Assembly: GCA_943788165.1 (NCBI GenBank)
Contig: CALSPF010000001.1
Location: 248,001-312,000 of the forward strand
Direction of reading: 5' to 3'
DNA from: an uncultured Flavobacteriaceae bacterium
GTDB taxonomy: Bacteria; Bacteroidota; Bacteroidia; Flavobacteriales; Flavobacteriaceae
Length of the DNA: 64,000 bases
Shown: in pieces, positions 7,602-17,200 of the stretch
Layout of the letters: each line of letters begins with the position of its first letter
Position numbering within the stretch: position 1 is the stretch's first letter
Notes under the pieces: generated by a model
The model's input: the letters and a program-made list of their open reading frames with translations, nothing else
Database searches by the model: none
Told to the model about the DNA's origin: nothing
Program-made: the position numbers and the translations under genes

Positions 7602-10010
7602 TTATTTAATTTTTCCTTTGGATGCTTTTTTATCCTCTTCGGGATCAATTATTTGAATTTTTGGCGCCTTTAATACATCTTCATTAGCAACAGTGTCTTT
7701 GAGGGAAATTAACAAAGAGGGAAGAAGCACAAGATTCGCCAGCATGGCGAATAGCAAGGTCATCGAAATCAAACCACCAAGGGCAACCGTTCCGCCAAAA
7801 TTAGAAATCATAAAGACAGAGAATCCAAAGAATAAAACAATTGATGTGTAGAACATGCTTACCCCAGTTTCGCGTAATGCGGCATATACCGAACGTTGAA
7901 TTTTCCAATTGGAATCAATAAGTTCTTGTCGGTATTTTGCCAAAAAGTGAATGGTGTCATCCACAGATATTCCAAAGGCGATACTGAAAACTAAAACCGT
8001 TGACGGCTTGAGAGGTATTCCCAAAAAGCCCATCATTCCTGCTGTGATGATTAAGGGAAGTAAGTTCGGTATCAGCGAAATGATTATCATTTTAAAGGAT
8101 CGGAACATGTAAGCCATGAATAAGGCAATCAAAAAGATGGCAAGGGTCAAAGAGAGCACAAGATTATTTATAAGGTATTTTGTCCCTTTTAAAAAGAGCA
8201 GCGTTTTTCCTGTTAAACTCACATTATACCGTTCTTCGGGAAAAATTTTAGCCACTTCGCGATTCAGTTCTATTTCAATTTCTTCCATTCGGTCGGTATC
8301 AATATCCGTCATGTAAGTTGTCATACGTGCATATTGGCCGGTTACATCTACGTAGTTCGTCAACACATTTTCATTGTTATCTGACTGATCAAAATATGAC
8401 AGAATAAAACTATTTTCTTGGGGACTGGGTAGTGAGTAATAATTTGGATTCCCATTGTAGTAAGCCTGTTTTGCATATTTCATGGCATTGACAACTGACG
8501 TGGGTGCCGACAGCTCCGGAATTTGCGCAATACTCTCATTCAGCCGTTCCATGCGACGTAATGTAGAAAGTTTGAGCACCCCATCTTTTCGCTTGGTGTC
8601 TATTAAAATCTCGAGGGGTACTATTCCATCAAATTCTTTGTCAAAAAAGAGAATGTCTTTAAAGAAGGCTTGCTTTTTGGGCATGTCTTCCAAAATACTT
8701 CCAGATATATTAATGGTGTAAATTCCAATGATGCTAATAATTAGGGTAAGAAGCGAAATGATGTAGGTGTTAATACGTTTGTGGCGCACATTGTTTTCCA
8801 TCCATTTGACAAAACGATCTACAGTTTTATTATTTAGGTGATTCAGATGTTTTTTATTGGGTAGTGGCATAAAACTGTAAGCTATCGGAATGACAAGCAA
8901 AGAGAGAATGAAAATTCCAATGACGTTGATCGAAGCGACCACGCCAAATTCTTTGAGTAATTTACTGTTGGTCAAAATAAAGGTTGCAAAACCAGAAGCT
9001 GTTGTTAAATTGGTCATTAAGGTGGCATTACCAATTTTCACAATGACCTGTCGCAATGATTTTACCTGATTCCCATGTTTGGCAACTTCTTGCTGGTATT
9101 TGTTAATCAGGAAAATGCAATTTGGAATACCTATGACAATAATTAATGGAGGAATTAGCGCAGTCAGTACAGTGATTTCGTAGCCCAAAAGCCCCAAGGT
9201 ACCCAGTGCCCAAGAAACGCCAATAAGCACTACAATCATTGAAATAAATGTGGCGCGTATTGATCTGAAAAATAAAAAGAAGATTAACGAAGTAACCCCC
9301 ATTGCTGCAAAGACAAAGAGGCCAATTTCATCAACAATATTTTGGGCATTGAGGGTTCTGATATAGGGCATACCAGATCGATGAATTTTCATTTTATTCT
9401 CTTTCTCAAAAGCATCGACCAAAGGAATAAACGTTTCGAAAACAAACTCTTTTCGAGCGGAGCTGTTAACCACCTCTTGATTCATGTAAATGGCCATGCG
9501 AACTGTTCCAGAATCTTTATTGAAGAGCAGATTTTGATAAAACGGTAGTTCGAGAAATAGTTTTTGTTTAAATTTAGCAAAGGCACTGCTGTCTTCGGGA
9601 ATCGTTTTAAGTACAGGGGCTAATTCAAACTTTTTCTTTTGCTTGTTCTTGACCAATTCTTTGACATTGTCTATCGATAGCACAGCATCAATTTCGTCGT
9701 AGGCATTGAGTTGTTCGCTCAATTCCTTCCAGGCGATTAGCTTTTTTTTTGAAAATAATGCAGGGTCCTTGGTGGCAATTAGTAAAACACTGCCTTCTTC
9801 TCCAAATAACGAAAGAAAATCATTGTATTTAATGTTTTGCGGATGATCGTCGGGTAATAAATTTGCTTCTGTAAAGGTGAAGCGCATGTGTTGCCATTGC
9901 GATACCCAAAAACCAGTAACGCCAATCAGCACCAAAATTAAGGCAAAGCGATTGCGTAAAATAAGGCGAGCTATCCCCTCCCAAAAATTCCATTTATTTT
10001 TTCTTTTCAT
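7602..10010 (-). CDS. RND-superfamily (MMPL/SSD-like) membrane permease
   Basis: 802 aa with the classic duplicated RND layout. TM1 (about 19-37) is followed by a large periplasmic loop, then a block of membrane helices (about 235-390, including GLFVFAAMGVTSLIFFLFF). The pattern repeats: helix at about 425, loop to about 635, then helices at 640-780 with SIAFGISVDDTIHFLAKYR, the charged D-D motif of proton-coupled RND proteins. This subfamily (predicted exporters of the RND superfamily) is linked to lipid or hydrophobic-compound export; the substrate is not visible. It lies between asnS and frr, 24 nt after frr, and may be co-transcribed with it. Confidence 0.85.
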   Translation of the reverse strand: MKRKNKWNFWEGIARLILRNRFALILVLIGVTGFWVSQWQHMRFTFTEANLLPDDHPQNIKYNDFLSLFGEEGSVLLIATKDPALFSKKKLIAWKELSEQLNAYDEIDAVLSIDNVKELVKNKQKKKFELAPVLKTIPEDSSAFAKFKQKLFLELPFYQNLLFNKDSGTVRMAIYMNQEVVNSSARKEFVFETFIPLVDAFEKENKMKIHRSGMPYIRTLNAQNIVDEIGLFVFAAMGVTSLIFFLFFRSIRATFISMIVVLIGVSWALGTLGLLGYEITVLTALIPPLIIVIGIPNCIFLINKYQQEVAKHGNQVKSLRQVIVKIGNATLMTNLTTASGFATFILTNSKLLKEFGVVASINVIGIFILSLLVIPIAYSFMPLPNKKHLNHLNNKTVDRFVKWMENNVRHKRINTYIISLLTLIISIIGIYTINISGSILEDMPKKQAFFKDILFFDKEFDGIVPLEILIDTKRKDGVLKLSTLRRMERLNESIAQIPELSAPTSVVNAMKYAKQAYYNGNPNYYSLPSPQENSFILSYFDQSDNNENVLTNYVDVTGQYARMTTYMTDIDTDRMEEIEIELNREVAKIFPEERYNVSLTGKTLLFLKGTKYLINNLVLSLTLAIFLIALFMAYMFRSFKMIIISLIPNLLPLIITAGMMGFLGIPLKPSTVLVFSIAFGISVDDTIHFLAKYRQELIDSNWKIQRSVYAALRETGVSMFYTSIVLFFGFSVFMISNFGGTVALGGLISMTLLFAMLANLVLLPSLLISLKDTVANEDVLKAPKIQIIDPEEDKKASKGKIK

Positions 10011-10034
10011 TGCGTGGGTTGCCCTAGGAGACTT

Positions 10035-10589
10035 TTATACTGTCATGATTTCTTTCTCCTTGGCGGCTAGGATACTGTCTATTTTTTGAATGAAGTTATC
10101 GGTTGAAGTTTGAACATCTATTTCGCAATTTTTTTGCTCGTCTTCCGAACTCTCACTTTTTTTTATTTCTTGGTTGGCCTCTTTGCGTGCACTTCGCACA
10201 CTAACTTTGGCATTTTCAGCCTCTACCTTGGCCATTTTTGCTAAATCTCTACGCCGCTCTTCAGTTAAAGGAGGAACATTAATGATAATGCTTTCACCGT
10301 TGTTCATTGGATTAAAACCAATGTTAGCGATCATGATGCCTTTTTCAATTTCTGTTAACATAGCTTTTTCCCAAGGTTGAATGGTTAACGTTCTTCCATC
10401 GGGAGTGTTGACATTGGCCACTTGACTCAGTGGAGTTTGGGTGCCATAATAATCAACCATCACACTTTTTAACATTACAGGGTTGGCTTTTCCAGCACGA
10501 ATATTTAATAATTCGTTCTCTAAATGCGCAAGTGCACCGTTCATGCTTTCTTTGGTGCTGTCTAAAATAAATTGTAATTCTTCGTTCAT
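10035..10589 (-). CDS. frr: Ribosome recycling factor
   Basis: 184 aa, the usual length. The three-helix bundle is recognisable: N-terminal MNGALAHLENELLNIRAGKA with the conserved R-x-G-K/R-A, beta domain VDYYGTQTPLSQVANV and TIQPWEKAM, then PPLTEERRRDLAKMAK. With EF-G it splits the post-termination ribosome. The gene follows pyrH by 11 nt; pyrH-frr is a very widely conserved pair. Confidence 0.97.
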   Translation of the reverse strand: MNEELQFILDSTKESMNGALAHLENELLNIRAGKANPVMLKSVMVDYYGTQTPLSQVANVNTPDGRTLTIQPWEKAMLTEIEKGIMIANIGFNPMNNGESIIINVPPLTEERRRDLAKMAKVEAENAKVSVRSARKEANQEIKKSESSEDEQKNCEIDVQTSTDNFIQKIDSILAAKEKEIMTV

Positions 10590-10600
10590 TGTTCAGCTAT

Positions 10601-11305
10601 TTAGTCTACACGTGTACCGATTTTTTCTCCATTGACAACTTTACTTAAGTTGCCCTTGGTGTTCATATCAAACACAATGATGGGGAGTTTATTTTCTTGA
10701 CTGAGGGTAAAAGCAGTGGTGTCCATTACTTTTAATCCTCGTTTTAATACTTCTTCAAAAGAGAGTGTGTCGAACTTGACGGCTGCTTTGTTTTTTTCAG
10801 GGTCTTCTGTGTAGATACCATCTACACGTGTTCCTTTTAAAATAACATCTGCATTAATTTCGATAGCACGCAGCACTGCAGCAGAATCGGTGGTAAAAAA
10901 TGGATTTCCGGTGCCTGCACTAAAAATGACAATGCGCTTTTTTTCGAGATGACGCGTTGCTTTTCTTTTGATGTATGGCTCAGCAATTGCTTCTATTTTT
11001 AGCGCTGTTTGTAAACGAGTTGGTACACCAACATTTTCAAGAGCACTTTGCAGGGCAAGACCATTCATTACGGTGGCTAACATGCCCATATAATCGGCTT
11101 GCACTCGATCAACACCTTCGTTTGAGCCAGCCATTCCGCGAAAAATATTTCCACCTCCAATAACAATCGCAATTTCCACCCCTTTGGAATGAAGTAACTT
11201 AATATCTTCTGCATATTCGTTGATACGCTTTGGATCAATCCCATAAGATTTGGACCCCATCAACGCTTCACCGCTTAGTTTTAATAGTATACGATTGTAT
11301 TTCAT
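10601..11305 (-). CDS. pyrH: UMP kinase
   Basis: 234 aa. N-terminal KLSGEAL (phosphate loop), [11 protein letters not shown] (the nucleotide-binding glycine loop of bacterial UMP kinases), [11 protein letters not shown] and a C-terminal [18 protein letters not shown] region. It phosphorylates UMP to UDP in pyrimidine nucleotide synthesis; bacterial PyrH is hexameric and allosteric. A perfect TATATTTG box lies on the minus strand (complement of 11322-11329), 16 nt before the ATG, so pyrH probably starts its own transcript with frr. truB upstream ends 53 nt away. Confidence 0.97.
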   Translation of the reverse strand: MKYNRILLKLSGEALMGSKSYGIDPKRINEYAEDIKLLHSKGVEIAIVIGGGNIFRGMAGSNEGVDRVQADYMGMLATVMNGLALQSALENVGVPTRLQTALKIEAIAEPYIKRKATRHLEKKRIVIFSAGTGNPFFTTDSAAVLRAIEINADVILKGTRVDGIYTEDPEKNKAAVKFDTLSFEEVLKRGLKVMDTTAFTLSQENKLPIIVFDMNTKGNLSKVVNGEKIGTRVD

Positions 11306-11321
11306 AATTGTTCTGTTCCCA

Positions 11322-11329
11322 CAAATATA
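11322..11329 (-). promoter_or_regulatory. -7 promoter box for pyrH-frr
   Basis: The minus strand reads TATATTTG (exact TAnnTTTG), 16 nt before the pyrH start, in the 53-nt gap after truB. Confidence 0.45.
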
Positions 11330-11358
11330 AGCAATAATGGGAGATGATTATTGATGAT

Positions 11359-12087
11359 TTAAGAATCTGTTTTTGAAGAAATATCTTCTTTTGCGGTGTT
11401 CAATTGTTCCTCGAACTCTTCTATTGAAATGGCCTCATTCAAGTGAAACTCGCCAATACGTTCCCGACACAAATTTGTTAAATGCGCTCCACTTTCAAGT
11501 GTTTTACCAAAATCATTGGCCAATGAGCGAATGTAGGTTCCCTTGCTACAGCTTGTTACGAACTGAATTGACGGAAATTCTGAAGTATCCAACCTGAGAC
11601 TAGCGATAGAAACCTCACGCACAGGGACGTCCACAGCTTCCCCTTCTCGGGCATAGGCATACAAACGTTTTCCTTCTTTTTTTAGTGCAGAAAAAACAGG
11701 CGGTTTTTGTTGAATGGCTCCCACAAACTTTTTCCGTGCACTTTCAATCATTTCTTCGTTAATATGACTGGTGGGGAACTCTTGGTTAATTTCTGTTTCT
11801 AGGTCAAATGAGGGTGTGGTGGCACCCAGCAAGAAACGACCACTATATTCTTTTTCTTGCCCTTGAAATCGATCAATCTCTTTGGTCATTTTTCCAGAAC
11901 AAATAATTAGTAGACCTGTGGCTAGGGGGTCTAAGGTACCTGCATGTCCTACTTTTATTTTCTTGATATTGAATTTTTGTCGAATCAACCAACGCACTTT
12001 ATTGACCACTTGGAAAGAGGTCCAGTTCAGGGGTTTATTGATTAGTATAACTTGTCCAGCTAAAAAAGCTTCTTTTGTAATGATCAT
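11359..12087 (-). CDS. truB: tRNA pseudouridine(55) synthase
   Basis: 242 aa. The catalytic motif is GHAGTLDPLATGLL with the nucleophilic D53. Also visible are the LINKPLNWTSF substrate loop and CSKGTYIRSLANDFG, the second conserved TruB block. It isomerises U55 in the T-loop of tRNAs. The ATG overlaps the stop of uppP by 4 nt, so translation is probably coupled in the ftsX-DUF3098-uppP-truB operon. Confidence 0.97.
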   Translation of the reverse strand: MIITKEAFLAGQVILINKPLNWTSFQVVNKVRWLIRQKFNIKKIKVGHAGTLDPLATGLLIICSGKMTKEIDRFQGQEKEYSGRFLLGATTPSFDLETEINQEFPTSHINEEMIESARKKFVGAIQQKPPVFSALKKEGKRLYAYAREGEAVDVPVREVSIASLRLDTSEFPSIQFVTSCSKGTYIRSLANDFGKTLESGAHLTNLCRERIGEFHLNEAISIEEFEEQLNTAKEDISSKTDS

Positions 12088-12875
12088 AGTAAACTTAAAA
12101 CAATGGCGAATATTCCAACGATGAAACAGTAATAACTAAAGTAGGAAAGTTGTGCTTTTTTGACAATTGCAATCATCCATTTACAGGCAATAATACCAGT
12201 TATAAATGCGCTCACAAAGCCAATAAACATAGGAAATAAAGAGTCGTTTAAGTTTATGCTGTCGGCATCGAGGATACTTTTTGCCATACTTCCAAAAATC
12301 AGGGGAATAACCATAAGGAACGAGAATCGCGCAGCTTTTTCCTTGTCAATTCCCAGTAGAACAGCCGTGGCAATGGTCGCTCCGCTCCGCGAAATTCCGG
12401 GCAATATGGCGACAGCTTGAAGAAGACCGATGACCACGGCAGAGGAGGCGTTAATGTTTTTTGTACTTGCTTTTGCACGGTCAGCCAAAAAAAGGAGTCC
12501 ACCCGTAAATAACAGCATTGCACCAACAAGCAATATGTTTTGATTGAACAAAGAAGTAATGAGATCTTCTAATAATAAGCCAACCAAGGCAGCCGGAATC
12601 ATTGATATGACAATGTAAAGTGAAAAGTAGAACGATGGACTGGGTTTGAAAGTTAGGAGTTCCTTTAATAGTTCTCCAATATCTTTTCGAAAGACAACGA
12701 CTGTGCTGAATGCAGTAGCACCATGTAAAACAATGGTGAATAAAAGACTTTCTTTTGGAAGATTTTGAGCAGAGCTCAGCGCTTTAGCGAGCTCTAAATG
12801 TCCGCTAGAAGAAACAGGTAAAAATTCAGTAAGTCCCTGAACGATTCCTAAAAGCAAGGCTGTTAATTCATTCAT
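12084..12875 (-). CDS. uppP: Undecaprenyl-diphosphate phosphatase
   Basis: 263 aa, integral membrane (about 8 helices). Both signature motifs are present: EFLPVSSSGHLEL at 17-29 and PGISRSGAT at 159-167, which form the active site. It dephosphorylates C55-PP so that the lipid carrier can be reused for peptidoglycan and other surface polymers; loss or overexpression alters bacitracin sensitivity in other bacteria. It overlaps DUF3098 (4 nt) and truB (4 nt), giving a tight operon. Confidence 0.96.
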   Translation of the reverse strand: MNELTALLLGIVQGLTEFLPVSSSGHLELAKALSSAQNLPKESLLFTIVLHGATAFSTVVVFRKDIGELLKELLTFKPSPSFYFSLYIVISMIPAALVGLLLEDLITSLFNQNILLVGAMLLFTGGLLFLADRAKASTKNINASSAVVIGLLQAVAILPGISRSGATIATAVLLGIDKEKAARFSFLMVIPLIFGSMAKSILDADSINLNDSLFPMFIGFVSAFITGIIACKWMIAIVKKAQLSYFSYYCFIVGIFAIVLSLL

Positions 12876-13117
12876 TTTTTATTCCCATTAATCAAAATGG
12901 AATAGGCGGCTAATCCAAAACCAATTAAAACCAAAGTAGGCGCTAAACGTATTCTCCTGAAGTTAAACATTTCAGGGTTAAATACGGATGGATCATCGCT
13001 TCCTCCGCCAACCATCAAAATGAATCCCAAGGCAATTACTGCAATGGCGATGAGTAGCATGCGATAGTTGCTGGCTTGAAACAAGAACTGCTTTTGGGTG
13101 GAAGGATTTTTTTTCAT
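12872..13117 (-). CDS. DUF3098 small membrane protein
   Basis: 81 aa with two helices (about residues 16-36 and 55-74: LLIAIAVIALGFILMVGG; IRLAPTLVLIGFGLAAYSIL) and a basic N-terminus. It matches the Bacteroidota DUF3098 pattern, which nearly always lies between ftsX and uppP. Function unknown; the position suggests a link to cell division or envelope synthesis. Overlaps uppP by 4 nt and follows ftsX by 6 nt. Confidence 0.85.
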   Translation of the reverse strand: MKKNPSTQKQFLFQASNYRMLLIAIAVIALGFILMVGGGSDDPSVFNPEMFNFRRIRLAPTLVLIGFGLAAYSILINGNKK

Positions 13118-13123
13118 GGGAGC

Positions 13124-13996
13124 TTAATTTACGTCATCTGTGGTTAAGTTTAAGAAACGCTGGGTGGCAAAAAAAGTACAGGCACCAGTAATAAAAATAC
13201 CCATGAAAAGGATAAATCCAAAAATAAGTGCAGGTTCTGTAGGGTTACTCAACAAGGAGAGTTCAGGGAAGCGAAGGTTTAATGCGTATAATAAATAGCC
13301 CAATCCAGCCGAGGCTAGTATTGCTCCCAACAAGCCGAGCTGGAGATGTTTCCAAATAAATGGACGGCGAATAAAACGCTTGGTGGCTCCCACCAATTGC
13401 ATAGTTTTGATGATGAGTCGTTTTGAATACACCGATAGACGAATGGAACTATTGATGAGTAGTACCGCAATGAGAATAAAGACGGTACTCAGCGCAATGA
13501 TTCCTTGAGTGATTTTTTTTATATTTTCATCTAGAATTTCCAAAAGAGGTTGATCATAGATTACCTCGCTGACATAAGATTTTGTTTCAAAATTTTCTTT
13601 GAGTTCAGCTAAAAAAGCTGGGGAAACAAATTCAGAAACAAAATAAACATCGATGGAACTCAGCAAGGGGTTGTAACCCAAAAATTCCATAAAATCTTCT
13701 CCAATATCGTTGGCATGAGTTTCAGCAGCTTCTTCTTTGGAGACAAAACGCGCAACTTTTGTTTCCTTCCGAAGGGCTAAGCTTTTTTGCAGTTGCTTTA
13801 CTTCAATTGGCTTTGCAGAGTCGTTGATGTATATTGTAAAGGCAATTTGCTCTTTAAAATGATCGGCTACTTTTTTTGAATTTAGCAGTAACATGCCTAG
13901 CACGCCAACCATGAAGAGCACAAGACTAATGCTAATGACCACCGAAAAATAGGAGGAAATAAGACGTCTTTTTTGGTATGTATCTCTTGATTTCAT
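13124..13996 (-). CDS. ftsX: Cell division protein FtsX
   Basis: 290 aa. One N-terminal helix (about 14-36), a periplasmic domain (about 40-165, including FVSKEEAAETHANDIGEDFMEFLGYNPL split over two strands), then three helices at about 167-187, 215-240 and 253-280. This is the FtsX permease-like topology. With the ATPase FtsE (not in this window) it controls peptidoglycan hydrolases at the septum. First gene of the leftward ftsX-DUF3098-uppP-truB operon. Divergent from leuS across a 125-nt gap. Confidence 0.92.
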   Translation of the reverse strand: MKSRDTYQKRRLISSYFSVVISISLVLFMVGVLGMLLLNSKKVADHFKEQIAFTIYINDSAKPIEVKQLQKSLALRKETKVARFVSKEEAAETHANDIGEDFMEFLGYNPLLSSIDVYFVSEFVSPAFLAELKENFETKSYVSEVIYDQPLLEILDENIKKITQGIIALSTVFILIAVLLINSSIRLSVYSKRLIIKTMQLVGATKRFIRRPFIWKHLQLGLLGAILASAGLGYLLYALNLRFPELSLLSNPTEPALIFGFILFMGIFITGACTFFATQRFLNLTTDDVN

Positions 13997-14091
13997 GGAA
14001 TATTATTGTGTGCTTTGCCAGTAAAATTACAAAACACAGGCCAAATTGTATTCTTGCCTTGGATAAACTTTTTCCTTTCCCCCATTAGCGC

Positions 14092-14099
14092 TACTTTTG
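14092..14099 (+). promoter_or_regulatory. -7 promoter box for leuS
   Basis: TACTTTTG, an exact TAnnTTTG match, ends 22 nt before the GTG start of leuS in the gap divergent from ftsX. The nearest upstream TTG (14059-14061) is 30 nt away, longer than usual. Confidence 0.45.
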
Positions 14100-14121
14100 T
14101 AGGGTTATAAAATTAATTCTC

Positions 14122-16938
14122 GTGGGCTACAATTTCCAAGATATAGAACAAAAATGGCAGCAATATTGGGCTGAAAACAAAACTTTTCAGGCATCCAATT
14201 CATCCGATAAACCAAAGTACTACATTCTCGATATGTTTCCTTATCCCTCTGGGGCAGGTTTGCATGTTGGGCATCCTCTTGGGTATATTGCCAGTGATAT
14301 CTATGCGCGCTACAAGCGTCATACTGGTTTTAATGTTCTTCACCCACAAGGATATGACTCTTTTGGCTTGCCCGCAGAACAATATGCAATACAAACGGGG
14401 CAACATCCAGCGTTGACGACTAAAACAAATATTGCTCGTTATCGCGAGCAACTCGATCGTTTGGGCTTTTCGTTTGACTGGAGTAGAGAAGTACGTACGT
14501 CAGATCCAAAGTTTTATCGGTGGACACAATGGATCTTCTTACAACTATTTCATTCCTACTACGATGAAATTGAGGATAAAGCAAAACGTATAACCGATCT
14601 TGTTTCTCTTTTTGAAAAAGAAGGGAATGTGAAAATTCATGCAGAATGCGCATCGAACACAGCACAGTTTACTGCTCAAGAATGGAATTCTTTTTCGGAA
14701 GATCAACAACAACTTATATTGTTGGACTACCGTCTAACCTATATTTCTGAAACGGAAGTGAACTGGTGTGCAGACTTAGGGACTGTTTTGGCGAATGATG
14801 AAATCATCAACGGGGTTTCTGAACGTGGCGGATTTCCGGTGACCAAAAAGAAAATGAAACAATGGAGTATGCGCATTGGCGCCTATGCCGAACGCTTGCT
14901 TCAAGGCTTGGAAACAATTGATTGGCCAGAGTCACTCAAAGAAATGCAACGCAACTGGATTGGGAAATCGGTTGGGGCATTGGTGCGTTTCCCAGTAGAA
15001 AATCACTCGGCATCTCTAGAGGTTTTTACTACTCGACCTGATACACTTTTTGGTGTCACCTTTATGACCCTTGCTCCAGAATTAGACTTGGTGCAAGAAA
15101 TCACTACTCCAGCGCAAAAAAAAGCCGTTGATGCCTATAAAGAACAAACCACTCAGCGTACAGAACGCGACCGTATGGCCGATGTTAAGACCATTAGTGG
15201 TGTCTTTACGGGAGCCTACGCTACTCATCCGTTAACGCAAGAACGTGTGCCAATTTGGATTGGCGATTATGTTTTGGCAGGCTACGGGACCGGGGCTGTT
15301 ATGGCTGTTCCTTGTGGAGATCAACGCGACTATGCCTTTGCCAAGCATTTCAACATTCCAATTAAAAATATTTTCGCGGATACGGATATTTCTAAAGAGG
15401 CCTACAGTGATAAAAATGCTGGAATAAAACTTCAGGATTCTGATTTCTTAAACGGATTAGAGTATGACGAAGCAATGTCGAGTGTTATCGCTTATTTGGA
15501 AAAGACAGCAACAGGAGAGGGGACAATTAATTACCGCCTAAGAGACGCTATTTTTAGCCGTCAACGTTATTGGGGAGAGCCCATTCCGATGTATTATAAA
15601 AACGACCTTCCAGTTCCCTTAGAGGAAAAGCACCTTCCATTAGAATTACCCAAGGTAGAAAACTATTTACCCACGGCAGACGGTGCACCTCCATTAGGAA
15701 ACGCAACCGACTGGGCATGGGACACCCAAGGTGAAAAGGTGGTTTCGAATAGTTTAATCGACCAAAAAACAATTTTTCCACTTGAAATGAATACTATGCC
15801 CGGTTGGGCAGGGAGCTCATGGTATTTTTACCGCTATATGGATGCAACTAATTCAACCGACTTTGTTTCCAAAGAGGCGGCAGCCTACTGGCAAGATGTT
15901 GACTTGTATTTGGGAGGAAGCGAACATGCTACAGGGCACCTTTTGTATTCTCGTTTTTGGCAAAAGTTCTTGTTTGATCAAGGGTATTTACCCGTTGAGG
16001 AATACGCTAAAAAATTAATCAATCAAGGCATGATATTAGGTTCTTCAGCTTTTGTGTATCGTAAAAAGGGAACCCAAGAATATCTTTCCAAAGGCTTGAT
16101 TGAGGAACAAGAAGTAGAGCCAATTCGTGTAGATGTTTCCTTGGTAAATGCTTCAAATGAACTTGATTGTGAAGCGTTGAAAAAATGGCAACCACAGTTT
16201 AGCGAAGCATATTTTGTGCTTGAAGGGGAGGTTTACAATGTGGGACGAGAAGTAGAGAAAATGTCCAAGTCTAAATACAATGTTGTGAATCCAGATCAAA
16301 TTTGTGAAGATTATGGGGCAGACACCCTCCGGATGTATGAAATGTTTTTGGGCCCTATTGAACAGGCAAAACCATGGAACACTGCAGGGATGTCTGGGGT
16401 TTATTCCTTCCTAAAAAAAACATGGAAATTGTTTTCACCAGCGGATGAAGTTGTGATTAGCGAAGAAACTCCATCTCCAGAATCAATGAAAACATTGCAC
16501 CAAACCATAAAAAAAATCACCGAGGATATTGAACACTTTTCGTTCAATACCTGCATCAGTGCATTCATGATTTGTGTAAATGAGTTGTCTGCACAAAAAT
16601 GCAATCAACGAGCAATACTAGAACCTTTCACGGTGTTATTGTCTCCTTTTGCACCGCACATAGCAGAAGAATTATGGTCTTTATTGGGACACGAAGGTTC
16701 GATTAGTGAAGTTGATTTCCCTGTTTATGAAGAAAAATTCTTGGTAGAAAGCACGAAAAACTATCCTGTCTCTTTCAATGGAAAAATGCGTTTCACCCGA
16801 GAATTATCTCTGGACCTTTCGCCAAAAGAAATTGAGGAAATTATATTACAAGATGAACAAACGCAAGAACAACTGCAAGGAAGGACACCGAAGAAGGTGA
16901 TCGTTGTTCCTGGAAAAATAATTAATATTGTTGGCTAA
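14122..16938 (+). CDS. leuS: Leucyl-tRNA synthetase
   Basis: 938 aa from a GTG start, chosen because the N-terminal YNFQDIEQKWQQYW block begins there. The class I HIGH motif is HVGH at 48-51 (GAGLHVGHPLG). The CP1 editing domain follows (about 230-430, TTRPDTLFGVTF and GYGTGAVMAVPCGDQRDYAFA), and KMSKS is at 713-717. About 938 aa is a little long: a Bacteroidota-type insertion lies after residue 150 (EIEDKAKRITDLVSLFEKEG). It charges tRNA-Leu and edits mischarged products. The stop codon overlaps the ATG of the SemiSWEET gene (TAATG). Confidence 0.97.
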   Translation: MGYNFQDIEQKWQQYWAENKTFQASNSSDKPKYYILDMFPYPSGAGLHVGHPLGYIASDIYARYKRHTGFNVLHPQGYDSFGLPAEQYAIQTGQHPALTTKTNIARYREQLDRLGFSFDWSREVRTSDPKFYRWTQWIFLQLFHSYYDEIEDKAKRITDLVSLFEKEGNVKIHAECASNTAQFTAQEWNSFSEDQQQLILLDYRLTYISETEVNWCADLGTVLANDEIINGVSERGGFPVTKKKMKQWSMRIGAYAERLLQGLETIDWPESLKEMQRNWIGKSVGALVRFPVENHSASLEVFTTRPDTLFGVTFMTLAPELDLVQEITTPAQKKAVDAYKEQTTQRTERDRMADVKTISGVFTGAYATHPLTQERVPIWIGDYVLAGYGTGAVMAVPCGDQRDYAFAKHFNIPIKNIFADTDISKEAYSDKNAGIKLQDSDFLNGLEYDEAMSSVIAYLEKTATGEGTINYRLRDAIFSRQRYWGEPIPMYYKNDLPVPLEEKHLPLELPKVENYLPTADGAPPLGNATDWAWDTQGEKVVSNSLIDQKTIFPLEMNTMPGWAGSSWYFYRYMDATNSTDFVSKEAAAYWQDVDLYLGGSEHATGHLLYSRFWQKFLFDQGYLPVEEYAKKLINQGMILGSSAFVYRKKGTQEYLSKGLIEEQEVEPIRVDVSLVNASNELDCEALKKWQPQFSEAYFVLEGEVYNVGREVEKMSKSKYNVVNPDQICEDYGADTLRMYEMFLGPIEQAKPWNTAGMSGVYSFLKKTWKLFSPADEVVISEETPSPESMKTLHQTIKKITEDIEHFSFNTCISAFMICVNELSAQKCNQRAILEPFTVLLSPFAPHIAEELWSLLGHEGSISEVDFPVYEEKFLVESTKNYPVSFNGKMRFTRELSLDLSPKEIEEIILQDEQTQEQLQGRTPKKVIVVPGKIINIVG

Positions 16939-17189
16939 TGTACCTTGACACAATTGGATTCATTGCTGCCATTTTGACCACTGTTGCTTTTGTGCCGCAA
17001 GTGTATAAGATTTGGAAACTAAAATCAGCTAAAGATGTCTCCTTGGTCATGTATTTGGTCATGTTAAGTGGAGTCTGTTTGTGGGAGGTTTACGGTTTAA
17101 TCATTAAAAGCCCACCCATAATTGTCGCAAATATTGTTACGGCATTACTTTTGCTGATGGTTATTTACTTCAAATTAAAGTTTAAATAA
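16938..17189 (+). CDS. SemiSWEET-family small sugar transporter
   Basis: 83 aa, three predicted helices (about 4-24, 35-56, 60-79) with the PQ-loop motif FVPQVYKIWKLKSAKDVS (P20-Q21). SemiSWEETs are half-size relatives of eukaryotic SWEETs that dimerise to allow facilitated passage of sugars. The substrate cannot be deduced. The ATG overlaps the leuS stop by one base, so expression is probably coupled; 11 nt later begins a Zn peptidase gene. Confidence 0.85.
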   Translation: MYLDTIGFIAAILTTVAFVPQVYKIWKLKSAKDVSLVMYLVMLSGVCLWEVYGLIIKSPPIIVANIVTALLLLMVIYFKLKFK

Positions 17190-17200
17190 AAAGAATCGCT